From: Candidatus Mesolinea sp. UBA5823
Lineage (GTDB): Bacteria > Chloroflexota > Anaerolineae > Anaerolineales > Anaerolineaceae
Assembly (NCBI GenBank): GCA_002417685.1
Contig: DICP01000034.1
Location: 1-20,902, forward strand
Length of the DNA stretch: 20,902 nt
Direction of reading: 5' to 3'
The notes below the pieces were generated by a model. That model worked only from the letters and a program-made list of their open reading frames with translations. It was not told the origin of the DNA and did not search any database. Below are positions 1-7,465 of the stretch, piece after piece; position 1 is the stretch's first letter, and each line of letters opens with the position of its first letter. The position numbers and the translations under genes are program-made.

Positions 1-950
1 ATAATATTATCGAAGGCAATGGGTGTGCCATCCACCCGGTCGTATGAATGCGCGATGCTAATGCTGCCATCGGGGGCGGCGTAATCCTGCGAGAGCTGAT
101 ATTGACCGCTTTGGGGGTCATATTCCCACTGCATCACGGAAAAATCCGCATACATGTAACTGAGCTGCTGTGCCTCGGCATTCCATTGGGATAAACGGCT
201 TGCAAAATTTAACCCTGAGAGATTGACAATGTCACTTTCAGGGTTTTCTGCTCGATAAAGCTCCCGCACAGCACTGGTGTTGACGTAAGTGTTTTCACCG
301 CCAGCATCCGTGAGGTTGCACATGGCTGGGCAAGGGGTAAATCCGCGCAGGAAGGCTCGCCCGGGCAGCACTTCGCTCAGCACCTTCTCAACCGTGTTAT
401 CGGCGCTAGCATAAGCTAAAATGCCTTGGTAGTGCTCGCTCAGGCGCGCATCCACCATACGGGCTGGCGCCAGCGGACCGACCTGCTCGCTATCCTGCCC
501 GTGATAAACAGCCAGGAAGTGGTTCGCCTGAGCGCCGATGTAGTACTCAAACACAAGGTCGGCTTGGTTCAAGCCGGCGGCGGGGCGCAAGCCTTGCGGC
601 CAGTTGGCAATCTTCACCAGCACAGGGCGCTGTTGTAACAGGGTTTGGTCATCCACCGGCAGCCCGGTAAGCGGATTGAGACCCTCTGCAGCCAAGTCCT
701 TGATAAGAATGGATGGTGGTGTTGCAGTGGCGACTGGCCAGGGGGTTGGTGAGGGAACAGGTGTGGGGGTGGCGTTGGCTGCTGCCATAGTCTGCCGTTG
801 GATAGGGTTGGGTGAGGGGGTAAATTCTGGCAGTGCGGCAGGAGTGATTTGAGGAAGATGCTTAGGACCTGCACAGGCGCTAATCAGTAGGATTAACACT
901 AAGGACAACCCAGCGAACCAAAGAAAACGCCCACGAATTTTCGCTTGCAT
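1..950 (-). CDS. DUF3048 (YerB-like) lipoprotein, C-terminus cut by window edge
   Basis: This minus-strand frame stays open from the ATG at 950 to the left edge, giving about 316 residues without the C-terminus. A basic N-terminus and hydrophobic stretch end in a lipobox (LISAC) with the lipidated cysteine at residue 26. A Pro/Thr/Ala-rich linker follows to about residue 85, then the DUF3048 signature NPLTGLPV with VLVKIANWPQ and APARMVDARL. The last visible part (YDRVDGTPIAFDNI) matches the start of the C-terminal DUF3048 half. The family (Bacillus YerB) consists of extracytoplasmic lipoproteins whose molecular role is not established. An in-frame ATG at 968 would add six residues; neither start has a clear Shine-Dalgarno site, and I chose 950 because it gives the more typical signal peptide. 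Family call firm, function unknown. Confidence 0.85.
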   Translation of the reverse strand, partial: MQAKIRGRFLWFAGLSLVLILLISACAGPKHLPQITPAALPEFTPSPNPIQRQTMAAANATPTPVPSPTPWPVATATPPSILIKDLAAEGLNPLTGLPVDDQTLLQQRPVLVKIANWPQGLRPAAGLNQADLVFEYYIGAQANHFLAVYHGQDSEQVGPLAPARMVDARLSEHYQGILAYASADNTVEKVLSEVLPGRAFLRGFTPCPAMCNLTDAGGENTYVNTSAVRELYRAENPESDIVNLSGLNFASRLSQWNAEAQQLSYMYADFSVMQWEYDPQSGQYQLSQDYAAPDGSISIAHSYDRVDGTPIAFDNI

Positions 951-1014
951 GATGCTTGATTCTAACATGAGAGGCAAACACACACTGGTTTATCGAGCCG
1001 AAACAAAAAACCAT

Positions 1015-1043
1015 ATCGTAGGTTCTTGTAATTCCATAAACAA
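1015..1043 (-). promoter_or_regulatory. Possible promoter of the DUF3048 gene
   Basis: On the minus strand TTGTTT (1043-1038) and TACGAT (1020-1015) are 17 bases apart, about 65 bases upstream of the DUF3048 start. The spacing is right for a vegetative sigma factor, but the elements are imperfect and the region is AT-rich. Confidence 0.35.
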
Positions 1044-1050
1044 ATAACCA

Positions 1051-1146
1051 TTAAAATTTGAAATTAAACAAGCCTATCACCAGGATTTAACATTGCTATA
1101 AAAGCCTTTTAAGCATCGCTTGTTAACATTTATGAGCATATAAAAT
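1051..1146 (+). promoter_or_regulatory. pstS promoter with possible PhoP (Pho box) repeats
   Basis: A TATAAA -10 element sits at 1139-1144 with no good -35 in front. Upstream are TTAACA (1087-1092 and 1123-1128) and near copies TTAAAA (1051), TTAAAC (1064) and TTAAGC (1109). The second TTAACA ends about 10 bases before the -10, where an activator would replace the -35. In Bacillus, PhoP binds TT(A/C/T)ACA-type repeats roughly one helical turn apart. Here the steps are 13, 23, 22 and 14 bases, so the fit is only approximate. Activation by phosphate starvation is an inference. Confidence 0.4.
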
Positions 1147-1172
1147 CAAACTATGAGAAGGAGAAAAATAAT

Positions 1173-2021
1173 ATGCGTCGTTTCGTTTTAGGTATCGCTC
1201 TAATTGCTAGTCTCTTATTGGCTGCTTGCGCCAGCCCAGCAGCTTCCCCAGCCTCAACTGATGGAGAGGACGTGGCAGCTGGTCTTTCTGGTAGCATCAG
1301 CATCACAGGTTCAACTACTGTTCAGCCTTTAGCCGAAAAAATGGCCGAAGATTTCATGGCAAAGAACCCGGATGTCGAAATTGAAGTGACCGGTGGAGGC
1401 TCCAGTGTAGGTGTGAAAGCTGCTGCTCAAGGCACTGCTGATATTGGTAACGCTTCTCGCGAAATTAAACCAGAAGAACTCGCCGAATTTCCAAATCTGA
1501 AGGTGCACGTGATTGCCCGAGATGGCATTGCCATTGCGGTGCATCCCGATACAGCGGTAAGTGGTTTGACCGTTGAACAGGTACGCGATATTTTTTCAGG
1601 TAAGATTACCAACTGGAATGAAGTTGGCGGGGCAGATGCAGCGATCATTGTTGTTTCCCGTGAGGAAGGCTCTGGAACACGGGATGCTTTCCAAGAAATG
1701 GTGATGGGAGATGCGCTGATTACTGAAAACGCGATTTTACAACAATCTAACGGTGCTTTACGCACAACGGTTGCCAACACGCCCAATTCGATTGCTTATC
1801 TCTCGTTCGGCTATTTGGACGAGAGTGTCAAAGTCCTGCCTTTGGGTGGGGTTGAAGCTACAGAAGAAAATGCGTCTAACGGCACATATCCGGTAGTTCG
1901 TCCGCTCAATATGCTGACGAACGGTGAGCCACAGGGTGTAGTGAAAGCTTTCTTAGATTTCGTTCTCGGACCAGAAGGCCAGGCTATTGTCCGCGCAGAA
2001 GGCTACATTCCTGTAAAGTAA
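1173..2021 (+). CDS. pstS: Phosphate-binding lipoprotein of the Pst ABC importer
   Basis: PstS captures inorganic phosphate outside the membrane and hands it to PstCA. The 282-residue product starts with a lipoprotein signal; the lipobox LLAAC puts the lipidated cysteine at residue 19, followed by a short Ala/Ser/Pro linker. Phosphate-binding segments of the PBP-like family are visible: GSTTVQPL (46-53), GGGSSVG (74-80) and SREEGSGTRDAF (162-173). The length is that of the short clade typical of Gram-positive and Chloroflexota-type bacteria. AGAAGGAG at 1156-1163 lies 9 bases before the ATG. It is first in pstSCAB and is separated from pstC by a strong hairpin, as is common where the binding protein is made in excess. 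Family assignment is very secure. Confidence 0.96.
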   Translation: MRRFVLGIALIASLLLAACASPAASPASTDGEDVAAGLSGSISITGSTTVQPLAEKMAEDFMAKNPDVEIEVTGGGSSVGVKAAAQGTADIGNASREIKPEELAEFPNLKVHVIARDGIAIAVHPDTAVSGLTVEQVRDIFSGKITNWNEVGGADAAIIVVSREEGSGTRDAFQEMVMGDALITENAILQQSNGALRTTVANTPNSIAYLSFGYLDESVKVLPLGGVEATEENASNGTYPVVRPLNMLTNGEPQGVVKAFLDFVLGPEGQAIVRAEGYIPVK

Positions 2022-2056
2022 GCTTTGAAAGTTTAGCTGCTCATTTGAGTGTTTGA

Positions 2057-2088
2057 TTTGGCGTCCTCTTCCCCAAGGGGACGCCAAA
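2057..2088 (+). terminator. Intercistronic hairpin between pstS and pstC
   Basis: TTTGGCGTCC (2057-2066) pairs perfectly with GGACGCCAAA (2079-2088) around a 12-base loop that itself contains CCCC and GGGG able to extend the stem. No U-tract follows, so it is unlikely to be a full intrinsic terminator. A partial terminator or a 3' stabiliser of the pstS message fits better, allowing more PstS than PstCAB. This role is inferred from position. Confidence 0.65.
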
Positions 2089-2125
2089 ATTCTGATAAAA
2101 TATTGTCCGAAAGCCTGGAGCCGGA

Positions 2126-3016
2126 ATGCAGAGAAGGTACCGTATTGATAAAGGGATAAAGTATTTACTTTTTTTCTCTGCAATTGTTTCTATTATTATT
2201 GTTTTTCTCATCTTTTTCTTTATCTTTCAATCTAGCCTGCCCGCTTTTCAACAAATTGGCTTGCGGAATATTTTGCTGGAAACAACTTGGCGGCCTACGA
2301 ATGGGCAATATGGCATACTCGCTATGATTGTGGGTTCTGTCATGGTAACCTTCATGGCGATCGTCATGGGTGTACCATTAGCTCTGGGTGCTGCAATTTT
2401 CTTAGCAGAAGTTGCCCCACGAGCAGTGCAAAATGTTTTTCGCTCCGCTATCCAACTCTTAGCCGGGATCCCCTCCGTAGTTTATGGTTTGTTCGGGATG
2501 GTTGTGCTTGTTCCGATCGTCCGTCGTATCCCCGTGCCAGGAAACTCTGGCTATGGGTTGCTCTCAGCTGCTATTGTGCTGGCGGTTATGATTCTGCCGA
2601 CGATAACCAGCGTGACGGAGGATGCTTTACGGGCGGTACCGCGCTCTTATAAGGAAGCCTCATTGGCATTAGGCGCAACGCATTGGCAAACTATCATCCA
2701 CGTGATGATCCCCGCGGCGAAATCGGGCATCATTGCTGCCCTCATCTTGGGTGTTGGACGTGCGATAGGCGAAACGATGGCAATGATTATGGTGATTGGG
2801 AACTCAGTCATTATGCCCACACCTCTTACCGATAATCCCCTTACGATTTTCTTACGGCAAGCGCGAACGCTCACCGGGAATATTGCCGTTGAAATCAATT
2901 ATGCCACCGGTCTGCATGAAAGTATGCTCTTTGCTACGGGCGTGGTGCTTTTTATCCTTATTATGATCATTAATGCAAGTGCGCATCTAATTTTGCGCAA
3001 CGGTGAGAGAAGTTGA
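2126..3016 (+). CDS. pstC: Phosphate ABC transporter permease PstC
   Basis: PstC is one of the two membrane subunits forming the phosphate channel with PstA. The 296-residue product has a TM helix near residues 12-35 and further helices across the rest, the usual six-helix binding-protein-dependent permease layout. The cytoplasmic coupling (EAA) loop that docks on PstB is clear at about 173-200 ([15 protein letters not shown]). AGIPSVVYGLFG in the middle is a conserved PstC/PstA feature. GGAG (2117-2120) precedes the ATG by 5 bases. The end overlaps the possible GTG start of pstA, and the favoured pstA ATG follows 7 bases after the stop, so translational coupling is likely. Confidence 0.95.
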   Translation: MQRRYRIDKGIKYLLFFSAIVSIIIVFLIFFFIFQSSLPAFQQIGLRNILLETTWRPTNGQYGILAMIVGSVMVTFMAIVMGVPLALGAAIFLAEVAPRAVQNVFRSAIQLLAGIPSVVYGLFGMVVLVPIVRRIPVPGNSGYGLLSAAIVLAVMILPTITSVTEDALRAVPRSYKEASLALGATHWQTIIHVMIPAAKSGIIAALILGVGRAIGETMAMIMVIGNSVIMPTPLTDNPLTIFLRQARTLTGNIAVEINYATGLHESMLFATGVVLFILIMIINASAHLILRNGERS

Positions 3017-3023
3017 GCTGCTC

Positions 3024-3965
3024 ATGAATCAAGCTGAGTCGAATGCTTCATCCACAGTGCAATCTGCCGCCCAAAAGCAGCCAAACCGCTCTAACTTAAA
3101 GCAGCGGCATTTGAGCCAAAAATTCGCTTTTGGAGCGCTGTGGGTAGGGGGCGCACTGGTGATGTTGATTCTGCTCGTGGTTGTGGGTTACGTGATCACC
3201 AACGGAATCCGCGAAGTTACTTGGGAATTCCTTACTACGGCACCTCGCGGGGGGCTTTCTGGCGAAGGTGGTATTTCAACCACGATTGTGAGCACCGTCT
3301 ATCTGATTGGACTAACCATCGTGATTGCGACACCTTTAGGAATTGGGGCAGCAATTTTCCTCACGGAATATGCTGGAGAAACAAACGTTGGCTCAAAATT
3401 CTTGCGAAGCTTGATAGACCTGGTGCATTTCGGGGTGGAAACCTTAGCAGGTATCCCCTCGATTATTTTTGGTCTATTTGGGTTTGCCTTGTTTGTTTCC
3501 GTCTTGCATTTTGGGTTTTCGTTGCTTTCTGCCGGCTTAGCGGGGGCTTGCTTAGTGTTGCCAACCATTATCCGCACCACCGAAGAATCTTTGCTTACTG
3601 TGCCGATGAGTTATCGAGAGGCAAGTTTAGCCTTGGGCGCCACGAAGTGGCAGACGATTTACCAAGTGGTTTTACCAGCAGCTATCCCTGGTATTATCAC
3701 GGGTATCATCTTGAGTGTCGCTCGGGTTATTAGCGAGACAGCTGTATTTTATGTAACTTTAGGCGGTAGTGCGCGCATGCCTACAAGCATCTTTTCTAGC
3801 GGGCGCACTTTGGCTTTGCACTTGTACTACTTAGCCATGGACACCAACGCTTTCGATAAGGCTATGGCGACTGGTGCTGTTCTAATTATTTCCATCATCC
3901 TGATCAACTTGATTATTGACTTTGTTTCCAGTAAATTAACTGCTGGATTGCGTGAGAATCAATGA
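3024..3965 (+). CDS. pstA: Phosphate ABC transporter permease PstA
   Basis: PstA is the second channel subunit of the phosphate importer. From the ATG at 3024 it has 313 residues: a polar, Gln/Ser-rich cytoplasmic tail of about 35 residues, then six predicted TM helices. It carries [13 protein letters not shown] and the EAA coupling loop ([15 protein letters not shown]) near residues 196-212, closely parallel to PstC. An in-frame GTG at 3003 would add seven residues and overlap pstC by 14 bases. I prefer ATG 3024 because the GTG has no Shine-Dalgarno-like sequence, while purine-rich GAGAGAAG lies about 11 bases before the ATG. Its stop overlaps the pstB start as ATGA, pointing to tight coupling. 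Confidence 0.94.
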   Translation: MNQAESNASSTVQSAAQKQPNRSNLKQRHLSQKFAFGALWVGGALVMLILLVVVGYVITNGIREVTWEFLTTAPRGGLSGEGGISTTIVSTVYLIGLTIVIATPLGIGAAIFLTEYAGETNVGSKFLRSLIDLVHFGVETLAGIPSIIFGLFGFALFVSVLHFGFSLLSAGLAGACLVLPTIIRTTEESLLTVPMSYREASLALGATKWQTIYQVVLPAAIPGIITGIILSVARVISETAVFYVTLGGSARMPTSIFSSGRTLALHLYYLAMDTNAFDKAMATGAVLIISIILINLIIDFVSSKLTAGLRENQ

Positions 3966-4729
3966 ACTCAATTAAAATTGAAACTATACATTACAGCCTG
4001 AATTATGGAAATTTCCGTGCCATAGAAGATATCAGCATAAAAATCCCAGAAAAGCAAGTAACCGCCCTGATTGGTCCTTCTGGATGCGGGAAGAGTACCT
4101 TTTTACGCTCATTTAATCGGATGAACGACCTGATCCCTGGCGTCACCACCGAAGGAGAAATCTTGCTCGATGGTGAAGATATTTTTAAGATGGACCCAGT
4201 CAGCCTGCGCCAACGTGTTGGCATGGTATTTCAGAAGCCTAACCCCTTCCCTAAGTCGATTTACGATAACGTGGCGTATGGACCGCGCGTCAATGGCTTG
4301 AAAGACCATAAGAAACTCGATGAAATCGTAGAACGCAGCCTGCGAGGTGCTGCGCTATGGGATGAAGTCAAGGACAACCTCAACAAATCAGGATTGGCAC
4401 TCTCCGGCGGGCAGCAACAACGTCTGTGCATTGCACGGGCATTAGCCGTCGAGCCGAGCGTGATCCTTATGGATGAACCAGCAGCTTCCCTGGATCCGAT
4501 TGCCACCTTGCGGATTGAGGACCTGATACGCATGCTCGTGGAGAACTATACAATTGTGATTGTGACGCATAACATGCAGCAGGCTGGCCGAGTCTCCGAC
4601 TACACCGCATTTTTCTTCACCGATGAAACCCGCACTGGCAGATTAGTCGAGTATGACCGTACGCAGGTTATTTTCACCAACCCCAAAGACAAGCGCACAG
4701 AGGATTACATTACCGGCCGCTTTGGGTAG
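3962..4729 (+). CDS. pstB: Phosphate ABC transporter ATP-binding protein PstB
   Basis: PstB is the cytoplasmic ATPase that powers phosphate import. The 255-residue product has a full ABC motif set: Walker A GPSGCGKS (38-45), Q-loop Gln91 in FQKPNPFP, signature LSGGQQQR (147-154), Walker B VILMDEP (167-173) and switch His203. [10 protein letters not shown] and the [18 protein letters not shown] end are PstB-specific. The D-loop reads ASLDP rather than the common SALDP, a conservative change. The start overlaps the pstA stop by four bases. A hairpin follows the gene and no phoU is present, although phoU usually follows pstB; it may lie elsewhere in the genome. Confidence 0.97.
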   Translation: MNSIKIETIHYSLNYGNFRAIEDISIKIPEKQVTALIGPSGCGKSTFLRSFNRMNDLIPGVTTEGEILLDGEDIFKMDPVSLRQRVGMVFQKPNPFPKSIYDNVAYGPRVNGLKDHKKLDEIVERSLRGAALWDEVKDNLNKSGLALSGGQQQRLCIARALAVEPSVILMDEPAASLDPIATLRIEDLIRMLVENYTIVIVTHNMQQAGRVSDYTAFFFTDETRTGRLVEYDRTQVIFTNPKDKRTEDYITGRFG

Positions 4730-4771
4730 GGCTTTGCCCCTGTTCTTGTTAACTAATCGCAAAATTGAATG

Positions 4772-4806
4772 ACTGCCAAGTTACCTTCCGCTTGGCAGTT
4801 ATCTTA
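4772..4806 (+). terminator. Probable terminator of the pst operon
   Basis: ACTGCCAAG (4772-4780) pairs perfectly with CTTGGCAGT (4791-4799) around a 10-base loop. The following TATCTT is only weakly T-rich, so termination may be incomplete. The position between the pstB stop and the next promoter supports the call. Confidence 0.6.
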
Positions 4807-4817
4807 TACGCGAAATC

Positions 4818-4847
4818 TTGAGAAAGCGTTTGCGCTAGGGTTATAAT
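4818..4847 (+). promoter_or_regulatory. Vegetative promoter of the MFS/glycosyltransferase unit
   Basis: TTGAGA (4818-4823) and a perfect TATAAT (4842-4847) are separated by 18 bases. The expected start lies near 4854, leaving a leader of about 38 bases that includes the GGAGGAA ribosome site at 4881-4887. Confidence 0.7.
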
Positions 4848-4891
4848 CTGCTCATATTTGCGCTTGATACTCTCTTCTGTGGAGGAAAACT

Positions 4892-6124
4892 ATGGCCCAA
4901 AAAGGTGAAAACGCTCTAAAGGAATTACCGCGCAACTTATGGGTGGTCAGTGCCACCAGCTTTCTTATGGATGTCTCCAGCGAGATGGTTATCAACATCT
5001 TGCCTCTGTTTCTTTCTTCTGTTTTAGGGGTAAAAACCAATATTATTGGTCTAATCGAAGGTATTGCCGAAGCAACCTCCAGTGTGCTTAAAGTATTCTC
5101 TGGCTGGCTTTCCGACAAACTCAAAAGTCGCAAAGCACTTACCGTTGTAGGATATGCTCTTTCAGCGATTGCCAAACCCTTCTTTTACCTGGCGAGCACC
5201 TGGGAAGCTGTAGCTGCTATTCGCTGGGCAGATCGCGTGGGTAAAGGCATCCGCACAGCGCCTCGGGATGCCCTTTTAGCCGATGATGTCAAAGAAGAGC
5301 ATCGCGGGTTAGCTTTTGGCTTGCATCGTGCGGCTGATACTGCTGGAGCAATGCTTGGGCTGCTAATCGCTGCTTTTGTAGTTTGGCGAATGCAAGCTGG
5401 CAGCGCTGCGCTCAAGGAACAAACCTTCCGAACAATTGTGCTGATTAGCATGATCCCGGCATTTTTAGCCGTGCTGGTTTTAGCATTCGGCGCAAAAGAA
5501 GTCAAACCAAGTGGAGAAGCACAAAAAACCCGGATTACATTCAAGGGGCTGGGTAAAAACTTCATCACGTTTATGATTATTGTGGGTATTTTCGATTTGG
5601 GTAACTCCTCGGATGCCTTCTTAGTCCTACGTGCGGAAGACCGTGGTATGACGATTTTGCAGATTTTGCTCATGTTAGCAGTGTTTAATTTCATTTATGC
5701 TGCTGTTTCCGCGCCGGCTGGCAACCTTTCGGATCGGCTTGGCAGACGTAAAGTCATCATTGGCGGCTGGATCGTCTATGCGCTGATTTATCTTGGCTTT
5801 GGTTTGGCACAGACCGCTGTGCATGTGGGTGTCCTTTATGTGCTCTATGGCTTTTATTATGGCCTGACTTATGGCACCGCCAAAGCTATGGTTGCAGACC
5901 TGGTTCCGGTGGAGTTGCGGGGCACAGCCTATGGAACCTATAATGCCATCTTAGGTATTTTGGACTTCCCGGCTTCACTGATTGCGGGCTTGCTATGGAG
6001 CGGCGTGGGTGGATGGCAAGGTTTTGGTCCCTCAGCGCCATTTTTCTTCGGCAGTGCGTTGGCATTGATTGCAGCCGTTATATTTATTTTCTGGAAACCT
6101 CAGCCTGCCAATGCGTTAGAATGA
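4892..6124 (+). CDS. MFS transporter, 12 TM helices, substrate unknown
   Basis: This is a 410-residue major facilitator of the usual 12-helix, two-lobe design. The loop motif between TM2 and TM3 (GWLSDKLKSRK, residues 71-81) recurs in the second half as NLSDRLGRRK (about 281-290), as expected from the internal duplication. The segment DRVGKGIRTAPRDAL (114-128) and the N-terminal SFLMDVSSEM resemble a poorly characterised archaeal/bacterial MFS group (MJ1317-like in my recollection), which leaves the substrate open. The strong Shine-Dalgarno GGAGGAA precedes the ATG by 4 bases. The glycosyltransferase starts 13 bases after the stop, so the two are probably one transcript. A sugar or drug exporter are both possible. 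Confidence 0.9.
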   Translation: MAQKGENALKELPRNLWVVSATSFLMDVSSEMVINILPLFLSSVLGVKTNIIGLIEGIAEATSSVLKVFSGWLSDKLKSRKALTVVGYALSAIAKPFFYLASTWEAVAAIRWADRVGKGIRTAPRDALLADDVKEEHRGLAFGLHRAADTAGAMLGLLIAAFVVWRMQAGSAALKEQTFRTIVLISMIPAFLAVLVLAFGAKEVKPSGEAQKTRITFKGLGKNFITFMIIVGIFDLGNSSDAFLVLRAEDRGMTILQILLMLAVFNFIYAAVSAPAGNLSDRLGRRKVIIGGWIVYALIYLGFGLAQTAVHVGVLYVLYGFYYGLTYGTAKAMVADLVPVELRGTAYGTYNAILGILDFPASLIAGLLWSGVGGWQGFGPSAPFFFGSALALIAAVIFIFWKPQPANALE

Positions 6125-6137
6125 TTTTGAGGAAACG

Positions 6138-7367
6138 ATGCTAGAAAGAAAAGATCAACAAAGCCAAAACAAACCAATGATAGTTGGGGTTTTGGCATAT
6201 CGCATGGACTTTTACACAAACAAAAGGCTGATTATTGGCAAGCTTCCAGAGGCTGAGTACGTACCAGTTCGCGATTGGTATAGTTTTCAGCGTTGGCTGG
6301 CATTAAAAGTTAATCGGGTGGTGGGCAAGCCACTCATCAACACGTTTAACCTCAATAATCAATTTGAAGATTTTGATTTGAACCGAGTAGACGTGCTGCA
6401 TTTTTCTAATGGGATTAGCTACGGACGAACGCCTTGGGTTTCATCATTCGAGACGATCCTACCGCGCTTCAGTCATCTCGTTACCCGCCACCAGGGCAAG
6501 GAGAAACCCGAACTGAGCCTGGACGACCACACCCGGCGTGGGCTAGAGGCTTTGGCTGGCAAGGCTTGCTTGCGTATTTTGGCTTGGTCTCAGGCTTCGG
6601 CACGCATGGAACGGGATTTATTGGCGGATTTCCCCTCAGAATATACGCAAGCGATTTTGGATAAAATGCAAGTACTGCATCCTCCCCAGGAGCCGCTTGT
6701 GGAAGCGGTCGAACCCCGAGATTATCACAATGAGCCTTTGCGCTTTATGCTCGTAGGTGCGGCTTTCTTCCGCAAAGGCGGTCGGGAGATTTTACAAACC
6801 TTCGAAAAATTAGTCCGTCAGGAAGGTTTACCGCTAAGGCTTATCATCGTGAGTGCGCTGCGCTTGGAGCCTTACGCAGCGCATGAAACTGAAGCAGATG
6901 CGGCTTGGGCAAAGCAGAAGCTTTCGGAAAATGCGGATTGGATTGAATGGTACCCGCAGCTGCCTAATGCTGAAGTGCTGGAGTTGTTGAAGCAAGCTGA
7001 CGTTGGGCTCCTGCCCAGCTATGCAGATACGTATGGCCTCTCCGTGCTGGAAGCCCAAGCTTGCGGTAAACCAGTAATCACCACCGATATCCGCGCTTTG
7101 CCGGAGATTAACCCCGAAACAGCCGGCTGGTTAATTAAAGTTCCTAAAAACGAATTAGGCGAGGCGCTCTATACCACGCCGGAGGAACGGTCAGAGCTGA
7201 GTAACGCGATTCAAACTGGCTTGGAAGCAATCGTGCGCAGCATTTTCGATGATCCAAGTCAAATTGCGATTAAAGGGGCAGCAGCGCTCGCGCGCATCCG
7301 CCAACAGCACGACCCGCAAATGTATGCTGATGCTCTACAGCAAATCTATCGACTAGCTTTGAAGTGA
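6138..7367 (+). CDS. GT-B glycosyltransferase (GT4-like)
   Basis: The 409-residue protein ends in a typical Glycos_transf_1 domain. GAAFFRKGGREIL (about 198-210) opens the C-terminal Rossmann lobe. ADVGLLPSYADTYGLSVLEAQ and CGKPVITTD (about 285-316) form the nucleotide-sugar site; the classical E-x7-E pair appears as D-x7-E (Asp of ADTYG, Glu of VLEAQ). The N-terminal acceptor half is divergent and lacks an obvious glycine loop. There is no signal peptide or TM segment, so the enzyme is cytoplasmic or peripheral. GAGG lies a few bases before the ATG. Donor and acceptor cannot be read from the sequence; co-transcription with the MFS gene suggests a linked role, but this is speculative. Confidence 0.85.
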   Translation: MLERKDQQSQNKPMIVGVLAYRMDFYTNKRLIIGKLPEAEYVPVRDWYSFQRWLALKVNRVVGKPLINTFNLNNQFEDFDLNRVDVLHFSNGISYGRTPWVSSFETILPRFSHLVTRHQGKEKPELSLDDHTRRGLEALAGKACLRILAWSQASARMERDLLADFPSEYTQAILDKMQVLHPPQEPLVEAVEPRDYHNEPLRFMLVGAAFFRKGGREILQTFEKLVRQEGLPLRLIIVSALRLEPYAAHETEADAAWAKQKLSENADWIEWYPQLPNAEVLELLKQADVGLLPSYADTYGLSVLEAQACGKPVITTDIRALPEINPETAGWLIKVPKNELGEALYTTPEERSELSNAIQTGLEAIVRSIFDDPSQIAIKGAAALARIRQQHDPQMYADALQQIYRLALK

Positions 7368-7389
7368 ACTAGTAAAAACCAAACCCAAT

Positions 7390-7421
7390 TTGGTCAAACC
7401 TAGGTCGCGGTAGTGTATAAT
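7390..7421 (+). promoter_or_regulatory. Possible promoter of the aldolase/FprA unit
   Basis: A perfect TATAAT is at 7416-7421, about 45 bases before the aldolase ATG. The best upstream element, TTGGTC at 7390-7395, is 20 bases away, longer than the preferred 17. The -10 is therefore more convincing than the -35. Confidence 0.45.
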
Positions 7422-7454
7422 TAATTAAAATTTCAAACATATCCCGTTTGAGAA

Positions 7455-7460
7455 TAGGAG
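7455..7460 (+). promoter_or_regulatory. Ribosome binding site fixing the aldolase start
   Basis: TAGGAG ends 5 bases before ATG 7466. It lies inside the longer frame that would begin at TTG 7448, so the shorter protein is favoured. Confidence 0.75.
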
Positions 7461-7465
7461 CAGAA

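Noticed and set aside
614..874. Minus-strand frame of 86 codons within the DUF3048 region
   Set aside because: It is a shifted frame of the DUF3048 gene; the DUF3048 frame alone carries the lipobox and family motifs.
3003..3023. GTG start for PstA overlapping pstC
   Set aside because: No Shine-Dalgarno site precedes it, whereas ATG 3024 follows a purine-rich stretch; kept only as an alternative.
5185..5694. Long minus-strand open frame (about 169 codons) inside the MFS gene
   Set aside because: It is antisense to a clear transporter gene, has Ser/Ala/Lys-rich composition without any domain, and no ribosome site.
7378..7394. Hairpin ACCAAA-CCCAA-TTTGGT after the glycosyltransferase
   Set aside because: A T-run follows only on the minus strand, where no gene would use it; on the plus strand it has no U-tract and just 6 base pairs.
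7448..7465. Six-residue extension of the aldolase from a TTG at 7448
   Set aside because: The TAGGAG ribosome site lies inside this extension and serves ATG 7466.
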